DNA of 64,000 nt from assembly GCA_946811185.2 (NCBI GenBank), contig OX328105.1, positions 42,966,845 through 43,030,844 on the forward strand, in the 5' to 3' direction. The notes beneath the pieces are model-generated. The model ran no database searches. It saw only the letters and a program-made list of their open reading frames with translations, and had not been told where the DNA came from. How positions within the stretch are numbered: the stretch's first letter is position 1; each line of letters starts with the position of its first letter. This document shows, piece after piece, positions 21,932 through 32,499 of this stretch. The position numbers were made by a program, and so were the translations under genes. Source of the DNA: Hippopus hippopus (taxonomy: Eukaryota > Mollusca > Bivalvia > Cardiida > Cardiidae).

Positions 21932-22866
21932 ACCCTTTACCAATCTATCCCATGTATGAACAATCCTGAAGAAAAGGGCTTTTGAAAACAATTTGGGAAA
22001 AGGAGAAAATGCTGGTAACAAGTATTTTCTCCTTTTGCCAAATTGTTTTCTACACTTCTAGAGTCAAACTCATCATTTGAACCACATTGAAACTAGAGCT
22101 GTCACTGAATGTGACTAAATACCCCCGCCAGCGCTTTGACAGAAACAGGCAATTTAACAAAAGATTTTCTAAGTCCAAGGGGAGATTACCCTTGAATCAT
22201 AGGGAGTAGATGATTGAAAACTGCATCTTGCACAACTTCAATATATGATCAATATATGTGGAAAGTTTCAATACAATTGAAGAAAACTGTAGGAGTACGC
22301 GACACAAAATTACTAGTATTCTATAGACAGATGGATGTTAAGAAAAAAAAAGTGTGAAGTTTCCTAAACCAGGAGGAGTTGACACTTGAAAATTGCGTCT
22401 TGCAAACCTTCAATATATGATCAATATATGTGCAAAGTTTCAATACAATTGAAGGAAAACTGTAGAAGTTTGCAACACAAAATTACTAGTATTTTATAGA
22501 CAGATGGATGTTAAGAAAAAAAAAAGTGTCAAGTTCAAGGGGAGATAATTCCTCAACCAGGAGGAGTTGACACTTGAAAATTGCATCTTGCAAACCTTCA
22601 ATATATGATCAATATATGTGCAAAGTTTCAATACAATTGAAGGAAAACTGTAGGAGGAGTTTGCGACACAAAATTATTAGTATTTTGTACACAGACAGAC
22701 AATCGGACGGACACACGGACTGACACAGACGGACACACAGACGGACAGACAGGCTGATTCCAGTATACCCCCGAAAACATTCGTTTTGCGGGGGTATAAA
22801 AATTTGTCGTCATCAAGTGCTTTCAAATTGGACAAGTCTAAAATTTTCTCACCTGGTCAAGGGCTA
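21928..22866 (-). repeat. MITE-A copy split by a 0.7-kb insertion
   Basis: The left part is 21928-22094 and the right part 22800-22866 (AATTTGTCGTCATCAAGTGC to GGTCAAGGGCTAA). Together they make one full MITE-A. Confidence 0.85.
22095..22799 (+). mobile_element. Inserted element with three 188-bp tandem units
   Basis: It starts CTAGAGCTGTCACTGAATG and ends in a hairpin around TTCGTTTTGCGGGGGTATAA, where ACCCCCGAAAACA pairs with TTTTGCGGGGGT. Inside, a unit with CTTCAATATATGATCAATAT and GACAGATGGATGTTAAG repeats three times (about 22204, 22381, 22569; period 188 between the last two). No open frame. The start, tandem core and 3' hairpin resemble the pearl-type elements of bivalves. Confidence 0.75.
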
Positions 22867-23015
22867 AATGATGAAATTTGTCTCTGAAAGGATAGAAAGC
22901 ACTGAGGGAAAAGGAGAAAATGCTGGTTACCAGCATTTTCTCCTTTTCCCACAATGTTTTTAGCATTCCTCTTTTTGAGGGTCATTAAAACACAAGATTG
23001 TTTGGTAAAGGCTTA
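22863..23015 (+). repeat. MITE-A copy, left third missing
   Basis: Starts at GATGAAATTTGTC; palindrome perfect for 22 bp per arm at 22908-22951. Confidence 0.85.
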
Positions 23016-23108
23016 ATCCTAAGCCATATAATTCAAAAATTTTCTTTTCTTCCCACAATATTTTCTATCCTGTCTTAGACAACTTTCCCTATTTGAACCA
23101 CTAACAGT
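23014..23108 (-). repeat. MITE-A fragment
   Basis: Left end plus CTTCCCACAATATTTTC; the palindrome is missing. Confidence 0.55.
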
Positions 23109-23600
23109 TAACCTCTTACCAAACAATCCCACAATGTCATGACCCTGAGGAAGAAGGCTTTTGAAAAAATAGTGGAGAAAAGGATATGCTGGATACCAGC
23201 AGCTTCTCCCTTTCCCACAATGATTTCTACCCTTTCAAAGACAAATTCCATGAAGAGTTTAGCCAATTAGTAGATTTTTTACAGAATTGTAGTCTGCAAA
23301 TGATTTCCGGGTCCAGCGTCATGTGAGGCTATATGGCTAAAGTGTAGGACTCGTGACCTGGGGGCCCCTGGTTTGAGCCTCACTGGATCTACTGAGCTTT
23401 TCAAGAGAGTGTCCTTGGGCTAGATACTTCAAAGCCCTAGACTAGTACTGGTAAAACCCAGGAAATATATGAATTAGTGAGCTTTTTCTATGATAACACT
23501 GAAATAATGGTGAAAGCGGTGTAAAGCACCATTCAATCAATCAAGCAAGCAACAATTTCAATTTGAACAAGTTAAAATTTTGTTGTCTGATGCTTCAGTG
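23107..23600 (-). repeat. MITE-A copy split by a SINE
   Basis: Left part 23107-23308, right part about 23553-23600 (TTTCAATTTGAACAAG..). The SINE sits in the AAATGCTTTCAATTTGG segment. Confidence 0.8.
23309..23552 (+). repeat. tRNA-headed SINE inserted in MITE-A
   Basis: Head with GGCTAAAGTGTAGGACTCG and GGTTTGAGCC (A- and B-box-like); body has GTGTCCTTGGGCTAGATACTT; tail TTCAATCAATCAAGCAAGC. Confidence 0.8.
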
Positions 23601-23795
23601 TTTGCCAAACCAACCCCATTTTGAATGACCCTGATGAAAAAGGTTTTAGAAATCATTGAGAAAATGTTGGTAACCATTGTTTTCTTTCTTTCCTAAGACG
23701 CATAAAATCCTATCATTTGAGGCACATTTAAATTGTCATCTGCAAATGCTTTGAATTTCAACAAGTCTAAAATTTTGTCATGTGGTAAAGAGTTA
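23598..23795 (-). repeat. MITE-A copy, reduced palindrome
   Basis: Ends GTTTGCCAAACC and GTGGTAAAGAGTTAA. Confidence 0.8.
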
Positions 23796-23907
23796 ATTGT
23801 GCTGAGTGAGTACAGACTGATGTCAGATGCATAGCCAGGTAGAAGCCCTGAAGCCTGGGCTTCAGCATTAACCATCAAAGCATCAAATAAACAAAATGGG
23901 CTATCTT

Positions 23908-24090
23908 AACCCTTTACCACATAATGCCGACTTTGAATGACCCTTGGAAAGAAGCCTTTAGAAAACATTATGCAGGCTGTCAGCCAAGTCTTCTTCAAAA
24001 TACAGGAAGAATATTGGAATATTTTTTCAACAAATATGGGAGTTTTTTGCTAGTTTTGAGGCAAAATATAGGAGTTTTCCAAACGATAAT
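23908..24090 (-). repeat. MITE-A fragment joined to a TGCAGGCTGTCA-starting insert
   Basis: The MITE breaks at GAAAACATTA and continues as TGCAGGCTGTCAGCC, then AT-rich sequence with ATATGGGAG/ATATAGGAG words (to about 24090). The same junction is seen at 26640. Confidence 0.6.
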
Positions 24091-24168
24091 CATTTATTCA
24101 AAGGCATTTATACTAACAATTCTTACCTTCACTTACTGTTTCTACATTAATCAATGATTAAAATCTAC

Positions 24169-24255
24169 CTTAAAGTAACCATTCACTTCAACAGCATCAC
24201 AATCCAGGCAGAGAGCTGCTGCATAGCACATCATTATCATCATCTGAATGGGCAC
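24169..24255 (-). CDS. Candidate ZP gene exon (phase 0 to 0)
   Basis: Exactly 29 codons between ACATTCCAG and a GTAGAT donor. The open frame starts VPIQMMIMMCYAAALCLDCD and ends VNGYFK. It can be skipped or included without changing frame between the candidate at 32.1 kb and the exon at 10.3 kb. No family recognised. The hydrophobic start could also be a chance reading of repeat-free intron. Confidence 0.35.
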
Positions 24256-24815
24256 CTGGAATGTATTTTTTTATTTCAAATGAGGTTCACATAACAACAA
24301 ATAATAACAATGGATTAATACATAACAGAATGTTAACAAGAATACAATATGAAATGAGTAAGAAATGGTATCTTTACTTTAGATAAATCTTCATCGAAAC
24401 TTAAGAGCTAGCAGCATTATTCACCCATTTAGTCCAGAGCATCTGTCCCTTCTATTTAATAATCACCATACTGCTTCTGTTTAATAATCATCAACTAGCT
24501 TTGAAAAGAAGCAGGATGATTAAGAACAAAATCATAAAGCAAGAATCCAATGAAAACTACTAAATATGAAACTTATTATACATGTATACGTGTATATAAT
24601 AAGTACAAAGAAACTCAGCAACATTTTCATGTGTTGGTCAAGATGACTTAGACTGCAATGATTCTTAACACAACAAAATCAGTTACTTGAAAAATTGAAA
24701 AGGTAACAATATGAATACAGAAACTGACTAGATACATGACAGAAACATAGCATTCTGAAAATTGTAAAATATGTCTACAGAATACAAGTCACATTTCCTG
24801 TATGGCTTATGACAG
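24256..24815. other. No recognised feature
   Basis: AT-rich intron upstream of the candidate exon at 24169-24255. An imperfect duplication of TTTAATAATCATC-type sequence lies at 24456-24500. Confidence 0.4.
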
Positions 24816-25912
24816 ACAAGAGGGCCAAGATGGCCCTGTATCGCTTCATTGGCTAATAAGTAACACCCTACAAGCCAAATATTACAATACTTGACAAACT
24901 AGTTTCGAACTAGAAGACATACAGAAATTTTTCTATAAAATCCTACAAGAAATTTATGACCCCAGGGCAAAGCCATTTTTGATCAAAGAGCTATGATTAC
25001 TTGAATCCTGGTAGAGGTCTACAAGATAAAGCCCTATACCAAATATTGCAGATCTAGAATATGTGGTTATAAACAAGAAGATTTTCAAAGTTTCCTCAAT
25101 AAAAACATGTGACCCTCAATAAAAACATGTGACCCTCAATAAAAACATGAGACCCCTGAGACATGGCTAGATTTGGTAGCCCTAGGTCTTATGAATAGTA
25201 ACAAGAAGATTTCTAAAGTTTTCACTATATAAGCCCATGTAAAACTTCTGACCCCTAGGGTGGGGCAAAACTTGACCTCGGGACAATTAGATAAAGCTTC
25301 ATGCCCTATGGCTAGGTACGAGAAGATTTTCAAAGTCTTCCCTATATAAGCCCATGTAAAATTTGTGATCCCCGAGGCGAGGCCAAATTTGACTCCAGGG
25401 CTACAATTTTGACATTCTTGGTAGAGGCTCACTAGTAAAAGCTACATGCAAAATTTGGTAGCCCTAGGCCCTATGGCTAGGTACAGGAAGATTTCTGAAG
25501 TTTTCACTATATAAGCCCATGTAAAACTTGTGACCCCCGGGGCGAGGCCAAATTTGACCCCAGGGCTATAATTTGAAGAAACTTGGTAGAGGTCTACTAG
25601 ATAAAGGTACATGCCAAATTTGGTAGCCCTAGGCCTTATGGTTTCAGACAAGAAGATTTTCAAAGATTTTCAATATTTTTCAGTTTTGTTGCCATGGCAA
25701 CCAGAGTTTTTGAAGGAATCAAATTCCTTTTAGAAATCGAAACGAGACCATGGCAGGATCATTTCTGTCAAGTTACATCAAAATTGGATTGGTAGTTTCA
25801 GAGAAGAAGATGTTTGAAAAAAAAGTTAACGCACGCACAGACAGAAGCACAAATGCACAACGGACACCAGGCTATGACATAAGCACCCGGCCTTTGGCCA
25901 GTAGAGCTTAAA
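24816..25912 (+). mobile_element. Tandem-repeat-bearing element, type 1
   Basis: Start ACAAGAGGGCCAAGATGGCC, end CGGCCTTTGGCCAGTAGAGC. The inside repeats a unit of about 120 to 165 bp marked by TATATAAGCCCATGTAAAA and GAAGATTTTCAAAG, plus a triple 18-bp repeat (AAAAACATGTGACCCTCAAT, 25102-25150). No coding capacity. The inverted hairpin near the 3' end and the fixed start fit non-autonomous Helentron/pearl-like elements of molluscs. Confidence 0.7.
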
Positions 25913-26134
25913 ATTTGAGATCACAAAAGTTCAATCACAATATGTGTAACACTTCACATATGGCTTTTAAACATCACAGTCTTTAGATATTTCTTCTGGA
26001 AACATGAAGTAACACAGTCCTAGTACAGTTCTGTCACAATGCACATTTTACAGCAACACTGATGCACCTAACCCCTATTGTTTTAGTAAGTAGAACTTTG
26101 TGTTTAATGCTTAGTACTAGATGAAGGTTTAGTC

Positions 26135-26240
26135 TTTTCTTCTGACCTCATATTCTTCATGGCTGGCTCCTGGGGGTCACAGTCTGCTAATGTCCTTCAA
26201 TTCCAGTTTGGAAGAGCACATATGGTCCCCTCAGTACGTA
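26135..26240 (-). other. Possible alternative terminal exon (weak)
   Basis: After ATTAGCAG the minus strand reads, in the phase left by the 27.5-kb candidate, NCDPQEPAMKNMRSEEKTKP and then a stop. It could end an alternative transcript. The acceptor lacks a pyrimidine tract, so this is speculative. Confidence 0.2.
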
Positions 26241-26287
26241 AGAAAGTCTCTGAAAAATCCTGATGGCAATTGAATTTATTTAATGGA

Positions 26288-26400
26288 GATACCTTTTCCA
26301 AAACAAATTTCAAGTTTTGAGTCACATTCATTTTGTCTTCTGCAAATTCTTTGAATTTGGATCGTCTAAAATGTTGTTGTTTGCGGTAAAGAGTAACTAC
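26288..26400 (-). repeat. MITE-A right-half fragment
   Basis: From ACCTTTTCCAAAACAAATTTC to GCGGTAAAGAGTAAC. Confidence 0.75.
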
Positions 26401-26565
26401 TGACTAAGAATGTCCACTTCATATTGCATACAAAGACGGACATGATGCTTATAATTCTGTAAGGGGGGGTCAAATATGTTCTTTCTCTTCCACAGAGTTT
26501 CACAAACTATACATGCCAGCAATATACACGGCCAGTAGGGGACTCGGTATTAGAATGCTTGTTCT

Positions 26566-26775
26566 TTAATAGGGTGGAAAACATTGTGGTAAAAACGGGA
26601 AAATGCTGGTAACCAGCCTTTTCTCCTTTTCCCATAATGCAGGCTGTCAACCGATTCCTATATTCCTATATTTTCCTATATTTTAGTTCAAAATCCTATA
26701 TTTTGAAGAACCTCCTATATTTCCTATATTTTCCCATTTTTTAAAAAATATTCCTATATTTTTTAGGAAATTTGT
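26566..26775. repeat. MITE-A fragment plus CCTATATTTT low-complexity insert
   Basis: The MITE piece ends at CTTTTCCCATAA and is followed by TGCAGGCTGTCAACC, then about ten copies of CCTATATTTT-like words (26660-26770). Confidence 0.65.
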
Positions 26776-27152
26776 AGCCGATAAATTAAGAGATTGTAAA
26801 TATTTTTTTGATACTGCTTTTGGCTTCTTTATTTTACAGGTTAGAGAATTCTTATGTCTTTAACAGCATCACCAGCCATCAGAAAATGCTTCAGTGCATC
26901 TCTTTATCACCTGTATGGACACCTTTCAAGGCAGTACAACAGGATATTGGCCTTTTAGGTACATGTAAATGAAAGTCTTGCTGTATTTAGATTTTCTTTC
27001 AGGTACTCCCCAGTGATGAAATACAGGGCAAGTCTCTGAAATGACATCAACATAACTCCAAAAGCAGTACTAAAGTTGACAGACTGGTACATAAGTACCA
27101 TGTCTGATTTAAATTATTTATTAATATTCATTTCAGTTTTACCGAAATTCAA

Positions 27153-27353
27153 AATCTTTACCAAATGACTAAATTTTCACTAGATCAAACTGAAAAGATT
27201 TTCCAGCAACAAATTGCATGTAGCTGAAATGGCGATTTCCGTCTTCAATGCGGTAGAAAGCCTTATTGAAATTAAGAAAATGTTTCTTTCCCACAATGTT
27301 TTCAAAAGCTAAATCTTTCAGCTATAACTCAGGATTGTGTGGTAAAGACTAAA
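27153..27353 (+). repeat. MITE-A copy, palindrome arm lost
   Basis: Ends AATCTTTACC and GGTAAAGACTAA; the centre keeps one arm only. Confidence 0.7.
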
Positions 27354-27354
27354 A

Positions 27355-27420
27355 ATGATCCTCTGGAAATGCTTTAAATTGGATATTCTAACATTAGGGT
27401 TTTTTGGGTGAAGAGTAAAA
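27355..27420 (-). repeat. MITE-A right-end fragment
   Basis: CTCTGGAAATGCTTTAAATTGG to GGGTGAAGAGTAAA. Confidence 0.55.
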
Positions 27421-27496
27421 CAATTTTTGGGACAAAATACAATGAATTTTACGATCAGGAAATAAATTCATATTACTTACAAGACAAACCACTTAC

Positions 27497-27610
27497 TTGT
27501 TAACTGGACAAAAACATAGAACTTGTGTTTTACTAAACCAAACATTTGTACAGCATCTCCACCAATGCAAGTTTCCAGCAGCAAGACTCTCTGGTCATCA
27601 ATATGGACAC
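27497..27610 (-). CDS. Candidate cassette exon (phase 1 to 1), unplaced
   Basis: A 114-nt open stretch between AATTTCAG and GTAAGTGG. The only open phase reads VHIDDQRVLLLETCIGGDAV and ends VFVQLT. It could follow exon 7 directly (phase 1) but then does not fit the 24.2-kb exon, so it would be an alternative cassette joining straight to the last exon (2709-2549, phase 1), or an exon of another transcript. The C-x3-DAV-x3-G spacing resembles that in the 24.2-kb candidate. Confidence 0.35.
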
Positions 27611-27730
27611 CTGAAATTATTCATTGAAATAATTGATCCTTAAGTAAAGCCGGAGAAATATAGGGTAAATGCACGTAATTTAAGTCATATTTCCCTCTGG
27701 TTGAATAGCATACTGCTGTTTTCCTAGATA

Positions 27731-28051
27731 CCTAGATTGATTGATTGATTGATTGTATGGTGTTTATCACCGTTTTCAACATTATTTCAGTTATATCGCG
27801 GCAGCCAGTGCACCTATCCACGCTTTCCTGGAATCTCTTTTACCAGTACTCCGCACAATTTTCTTTCCAAGCCACTCTGCTGCTTTCCCACATAACCATC
27901 ATCGAAACAGTGGTCAGCAGTGGGAGAGGAATAAATCCTGTTGCAATGCCTATCATCAATCCTCAGAAAGAATTTGGCCAAGCCAGGGATCGAACCCACG
28001 ACCCCTTGTTCTCAAGTACTGCACGCTACCGAATGAGCTACCTGAGCCCTA
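27731..28051 (-). repeat. tRNA-headed SINE, full length
   Basis: Tail (TTGA)n at 27732-27756, body, and a tRNA-like head (complement: GGGCTCAGGTAGCTCATTCGG ... GGGTTCGATCCC). This copy gives the fullest picture of the family, about 320 bp. Confidence 0.85.
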
Positions 28052-28861
28052 GGTAACTAGAGCGCGGGAACTACTGTTTCCGCCTTCAATTGAAGAGTTA
28101 CATAATCGGTATTTTTCACTGGTCGTAACCATGAGAAATGAAACTATAATCCACCATTATTTCTCAATAAAAGACCGAAAAGCATGAAATAGTTGTTGTT
28201 ATTTGCCCTTATGATGATGAATAGTGTTTTAAGGCCCTCGACAACTTAAGTCATATTGGGCACACTTACTTAGTAAACAATAATGCGAGGTGAAAATAAC
28301 ATACATGTGCAACAACATAAGACAAACATGATAAATGAGGAATGGACGAAACACAAAATGATGCCCCTTTTGTTGCCTTTTACGACATGCATGCTGTCAC
28401 TTTTGTTCCGCCAGATGAAATGGCAGATGTGACGATCGCGGGACTGCAGTGGTTTATTCTTATACCCCCGATTAAACCACACAGGGTCCCACAGGCCAAT
28501 TGATTCCCATTCCAAACCCTATTTACATCAAGAAAAGAATACAGGATTTGGAATAAGAACTACCCAGCCTGCTGCAATCCTACGAATTACGAGGAAAGCA
28601 GCCGTTTGTCTCTAATTTTAGTCACCTTCTACGACATGCCATAGAGAAAGGCCGAGGTCCTATTCTATAAATTTAAAAAAACCCGGGACCCCATGGGGAT
28701 ATTTGCCCTTAATCTAAAACACTTTAAATCAGACATTGATAGCATTATGTTAGTGTATTTGTGTTGCAGTTTAATTTTATGATTTTTTTACAAATGAAAA
28801 TGCTTTATTTAACGGACGGATACTGGGTCAGTCTAGTCAAATATTAACATCAGGTAGCACA
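28052..28861. other. Unclassified, with a doubled TACGACATGC segment
   Basis: TTGCCTTTTACGACATGCAT (28373) and GTCACCTTCTACGACATGCC (28618) are about 245 bp apart and look like two copies of a conserved repeat core. No gene. Confidence 0.4.
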
Positions 28862-28970
28862 CTGTGCAGATCAAAGATCAGGCTGCATGTTTTGTCCAGT
28901 CTGATTTTGATCTACGCTGTCTGCAAAAGCTATCCAAGGTGACGCTAGCAGTAAAAGAGTTAAGGTCGCC
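28862..28970. repeat. Hairpin-C copy
   Basis: GCAGATCAAAGATCAGGCTGC and CAGTCTGATTTTGATCTACG arms. Confidence 0.6.
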
Positions 28971-28985
28971 TTTGTCAGAATATAA

Positions 28986-29214
28986 TTGGCCTGCAACACG
29001 CGAAAAGGGGCATTCAGACATTTGCGTAAAGTGTCGTCTTGGATCAGCCTGCGCAGTCCGCACTTTCCGTTTTTATGTAATTTTCTGTTTTGCGCAAGTC
29101 TACTTTAGGACAAAATGTAATGTAGTCATAAAGTGCTGTCTCGGATTAGCCTTCGCAGACTGCGAGACGACACTTTACGCAAATGTCCGAATGCCCCTTT
29201 TCGCGTGTTGCAAG
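28986..29214. mobile_element. MITE with about 50-bp inverted ends
   Basis: CTGCAACACGCGAAAAGGGG at the left pairs with CCCCTTTTCGCGTGTTGCA at the right, continuing through CATTTGCGTAAAGTGTCGTC and its complement. The inner part GATCAGCCTGCGCAG/ CTTCGCAGACTGCG is hairpin-like. The MITE explains the open frame over 28864-29280. Confidence 0.8.
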
Positions 29215-29349
29215 CCATATCACAATGATCGAAGTGTAAATCCTAGATCATCAATCATTCTTAATCCTTTTCCTAAATAACTTAAACGAAATTTTTATTT
29301 CGATATTAAAAACTCAAATATTGCAATTTCAAAGTTATGTTTAGGGGAA

Positions 29350-29467
29350 TAATATCTCCTTATCGGACAGTGTAGATCCAAGATCAGACTGCACGTTCTG
29401 TGCAGTCTGATCATGATCTACACTGTCCGCAAAAGCTCAGTGAGTCATGCTTAGCAGCCTAAGGGTT
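29350..29467. repeat. Hairpin-C copy, well kept
   Basis: CGGACAGTGTAGATCC...AAGATCAGACTGCAC pairs with GTGCAGTCTGATCATGATC...TACACTGTCCG over about 30 bp per arm with a 7-bp loop (ACGTTCT region). Confidence 0.75.
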
Positions 29468-29468
29468 A

Positions 29469-29612
29469 AGAATATTCTTTGTCTAATTCCCAAGAACTTT
29501 CTAAGTTTGAGAATAACACAACTCCTGATTGGCTAAACCATTTCGTTTAGCCAATCAGAGGTTGTGTTACTTTCAAATCTAGAAAATTCTTGAGAATTTG
29601 ACAAAGAATTTT
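29469..29612. repeat. Palindromic hairpin MITE (GATTGGCTAAACC type), second copy
   Basis: CTGATTGGCTAAACCATTTC and CGTTTAGCCAATCAGAGG meet at the centre; the outer arms AATTCCCAAGAACTTTCTA and TAGAAAATTCTTGAGAATT pair. The whole of about 140 bp folds on itself. Confidence 0.75.
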
Positions 29613-29724
29613 TAAATACATACATAAATACATACCGCACGTTCTGTGCAGACTAAACTTGAATGGCATTGCCTAAATAGGTAACCAAAATCGCCTTTGT
29701 TGCTTGTTTGCAAGCCCGTTTCTC

Positions 29725-29996
29725 TGTTTGGTTTGTTTGTTGGAGTTTATTGCCGTTTCAAAGAGCTTGGTCATATCATGGCAGTCAGTGCACCTAGGCA
29801 TGTGTTTCCTTGCTTTCTCACACCAGTACTGATACAACTTTCTTTCCATGTCACTGACTGCTTTTCTCACATGCATCAGAGGTGACAGGCAAAAAATCGC
29901 CGGAATGAAAGTTTGCCTCAACCGGCTATCTAGCTTGCCGCAGTACCACCAGATCACGAGTCAGATATGCTAACCACTGAGCTTCCTGGTCGGGCT
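29725..29996 (-). repeat. tRNA-headed SINE, type B
   Basis: Starts TTTGTTGGAGTTTATTGCCG; body with TCACATGCATCAGAGGTGA; head (complement) with GAAGCTCAGTGGTTAGC (A-box) near 29980. Same family as 38566-38838. Confidence 0.75.
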
Positions 29997-30004
29997 TCTC
30001 TGTT

Positions 30005-30320
30005 TGGTCTTTTACGCGGCTTTCAACATAATTCAGTCATGACCCTGCGTCAAGTGTAGTCTTTTCTGTTTCTAGCGCTGAGCTTGATGCACTTTCTAGG
30101 TCACTTAGCGCTTTTCCACGCCGTCTGCATGGTGGAAACAATGTTCAGTATGAAGAGCTATATGAATCCTGTCGCCATAACTACCATTTATCCAACAATC
30201 TTGACCCTGGAGGAGAAGGTTTTTGAAAACATTGTGGGAAAAGAAGAAAATGCAGGTGGCCAAGTTGAGATTCGAACCCTCTTGCCGTGTACGTGACCGA
30301 CTAAATTAAAAGGGCTACAC
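30005..30320 (-). repeat. Old SINE with a nested MITE-A piece
   Basis: The body at 30005-30185 and the head at 30256-30320 (GAGATTCGAACCCTCTTGCC) are separated by a MITE-A fragment at 30186-30255. Confidence 0.6.
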
Positions 30321-30365
30321 AAAGTGAGTGTCCTTTATGTAACCAGGTCTGACTAACTGACAGAC

Positions 30366-30560
30366 TGACTGACTGACTGATTGATTGAATGTTTTTAACA
30401 CAACTTTCAACATTTTTTCAGTCATTACAGCGATAGCTCACTTGTTTATGAATGTCCTGTTTCATTGGTACTACGCTAGGGTACTCAAGTGTCTTGCCCA
30501 AGAACTTCCTCTAAAAAACCTCAGTACTTTGAGTAACTTCAAAACTGAGCTAGTCAGGAT
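30366..30560 (-). repeat. SINE tail and body
   Basis: (GACT)n(GATT)n run, then TTTTAACACAACTTTCAAC and CTCAAGTGTCTTGCCCAAGAA. The head is unclear. Confidence 0.6.
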
Positions 30561-30619
30561 AATTGACTGTAGTTGACTTTGTTTCATGACAAAATACAAG
30601 AAAGTAAGAAATTGATTGA

Positions 30620-30690
30620 TTTATGACCGGAAATGCTTTTTATATTTAGACGAGTCTAAATATTAGTCATCGGGTGAAGAGTTCATTTCA
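30620..30690 (-). repeat. MITE-A right-end fragment
   Basis: GGAAATGCTTTTTATATTTAG to GGGTGAAGAGTTC. Confidence 0.5.
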
Positions 30691-30982
30691 TTGCTGGTAC
30701 ACTCGTAGGTGTTGTCTGTTGTTTCGCTCTAAAGCTCCAAGATCTACGGTATTCATAAGGTAGCGTCAAACATTAATCTGGGTCTCTGAGTCAGATCATT
30801 TTTTTTTCCTTTCATACATTCTTGCATTAGTTCTTCAAATAACTATGAAGGCAATAAACAGTTTTGCCACAGATCTGTTCAGACCATGAGAAATGACCAC
30901 AAAAAGGAGATTTGAAAATTATTACCGCCAGGACCAAGGTTAGTCAAACTATGACGCAGGCAAATCTGACGTCACATTTTTA

Positions 30983-31094
30983 AATCTTTACTAGAGGACA
31001 AAATTGTAGACTTGACAAAATTAAAGGCATTTTCAGATGACAAATTCATTAGAGCTGAAAAACCATTTTTTGTCTTTGAAAGAGTTGAAAAAAA
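30983..31094 (+). repeat. MITE-A left half
   Basis: Runs from AAATCTTTACTAGAGGAC to AGAGTTGAAAAAAAC and is then cut by the next element. Confidence 0.75.
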
Positions 31095-31705
31095 CAAGAG
31101 CACCACATGCCGATGCCAAAGCTCGGCTGCAAGTACTTGATTTTTCAGTGAGAATTTTAATTCGAAAAATGTGCGAAAAATATTTTACGGTCATCTACCC
31201 CTGTTGTATAGGTTATCTTTTAGACAGTTAACCCACAAAAAAAGTGCCCTTCACGACTATAGTTGCCTTTGCAGCCAGTGTAGATCAAAATGAGGTCGCC
31301 TAAAGCATGAAGTCAACAATGAAATTGCAATTATTTGGGTCATATTTCTCAGATGCAAATGTCTGATGGGTTTATTTGGCGCTCTAAGGGTTACCAACTT
31401 GTGTAAGTTTGAAGTAAATGCCTTCAGTAATAAAAGAGATATTACAAAATGTCAAAATTTTTGCACGACGACTTCAACAACAGGTCTATGACAATTCCTT
31501 GACGTTTTTTTCGAAAACAGCAGATCTAAAAATGTTGGAAAAAATGTTGTATTCATTGCAGTGTATTTATAGGTGTCAGAATGCAAATGGAGAAGGAAAA
31601 ATAAAGAGCAAAATCAAACTTTACATGATCTTGCATCATCAAATATCAAGTTGGATATATACAACAGCGATCTCTTCCATTCTTCTATATCAATAACGTA
31701 AAACT
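31095..31705 (+). mobile_element. Element with AACAAGAGCACCACATGC start
   Basis: The same start words (AGAGCACC/AGCACCGCATGC) and the motif CTACCCCTGTTGTATAGG occur at 33960-34490, so it is a dispersed family. Units of 150 to 200 bp seem to repeat. No coding capacity. Confidence 0.5.
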
Positions 31706-31921
31706 TAACTCCTTACCAAATAACAAAATTTTACAGTCGTCCAAATTCAAAGCTATTGCAGACGACAAATAAATGTGGCTCAGTTGATGAAACCTGACTT
31801 TACAAGGACAGAAAACATTGCGGGAAATGAAGAAAATGCTGGTTATCAGCATTTTCTTCTTTTCCCACAATGTTTTGAAAAGATTTGTTCTCCAGGGTTG
31901 GAATTGTGTGATGAAGGGTTA
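31706..31921 (+). repeat. MITE-A copy, full length
   Basis: Both ends are present; palindrome at 31826-31865. Confidence 0.85.
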
Positions 31922-32062
31922 GATCAGAGATCTCTTCAAAATCAATATTAATTTAGTATTAACATAATGGTGAAATAGGAAATCTTCTTCTATACAGTAC
32001 AGTCATTCGGCTGACAAGGAGCCGCTATACCATCTCCTTTAGTACGACAGAAGGAGACTTAC

Positions 32063-32121
32063 TGCCAGCAATACTAATGTTGACCATGAAACACAGTATC
32101 TGTTCAATGTGGAAGCATCAC
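32063..32121 (-). CDS. Candidate ZP gene exon 8 (small, phase 1 to 0)
   Basis: A 59-nt stretch between CACATTTCAG and GTAAGTCT. Only the phase that exon 7 supplies is open, and it ends in phase 0, which is what the 24.2-kb and 10.3-kb exons require. It would encode GDASTLNRYCVSWSTLVLLA. No domain is recognisable, so support comes from splice sites and phase only. Confidence 0.4.
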
Positions 32122-32196
32122 CTGAAATGTGCGAAAAATAGGAAAATTTGTTTGTTTATTAGGTGTTGAAATAAGGTTGTTAAAAAATGAGATTGC

Positions 32197-32420
32197 TTGG
32201 TACATGGTTTACTTTTTATCGAAAGACAAAATTGAAAGCATTTGCATAAGACAAACCAATTGGACTCATTTATTTAAATTTGTTTTGGTAGCGAAGAAAA
32301 CATTGTGGGAAAAAAAGAAAACGCTGGTTACCAGCATTTTCTCCTTTTCTCACAATTTTTTGAAAAGTCTTACTTTTTTTTGGTCGTCAAAACTCTGGAT
32401 TATGTGGTAAATGGGCTAAC
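32197..32420 (+). repeat. MITE-A copy
   Basis: Left end diverged; palindrome at 32310-32355. Confidence 0.8.
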
Positions 32421-32499
32421 TGACTACAGGGAAAACAAATGCAGACCAGGTGTTTCACATTCCATTTTGTTTTTATTTTCTCCCATTATCGACTAAGCC

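Noticed and set aside
28864..29280. A 138-codon plus-strand gene
   Set aside because: It spans a hairpin-C repeat and the MITE at 28986-29214, whose inverted ends explain the open frame.
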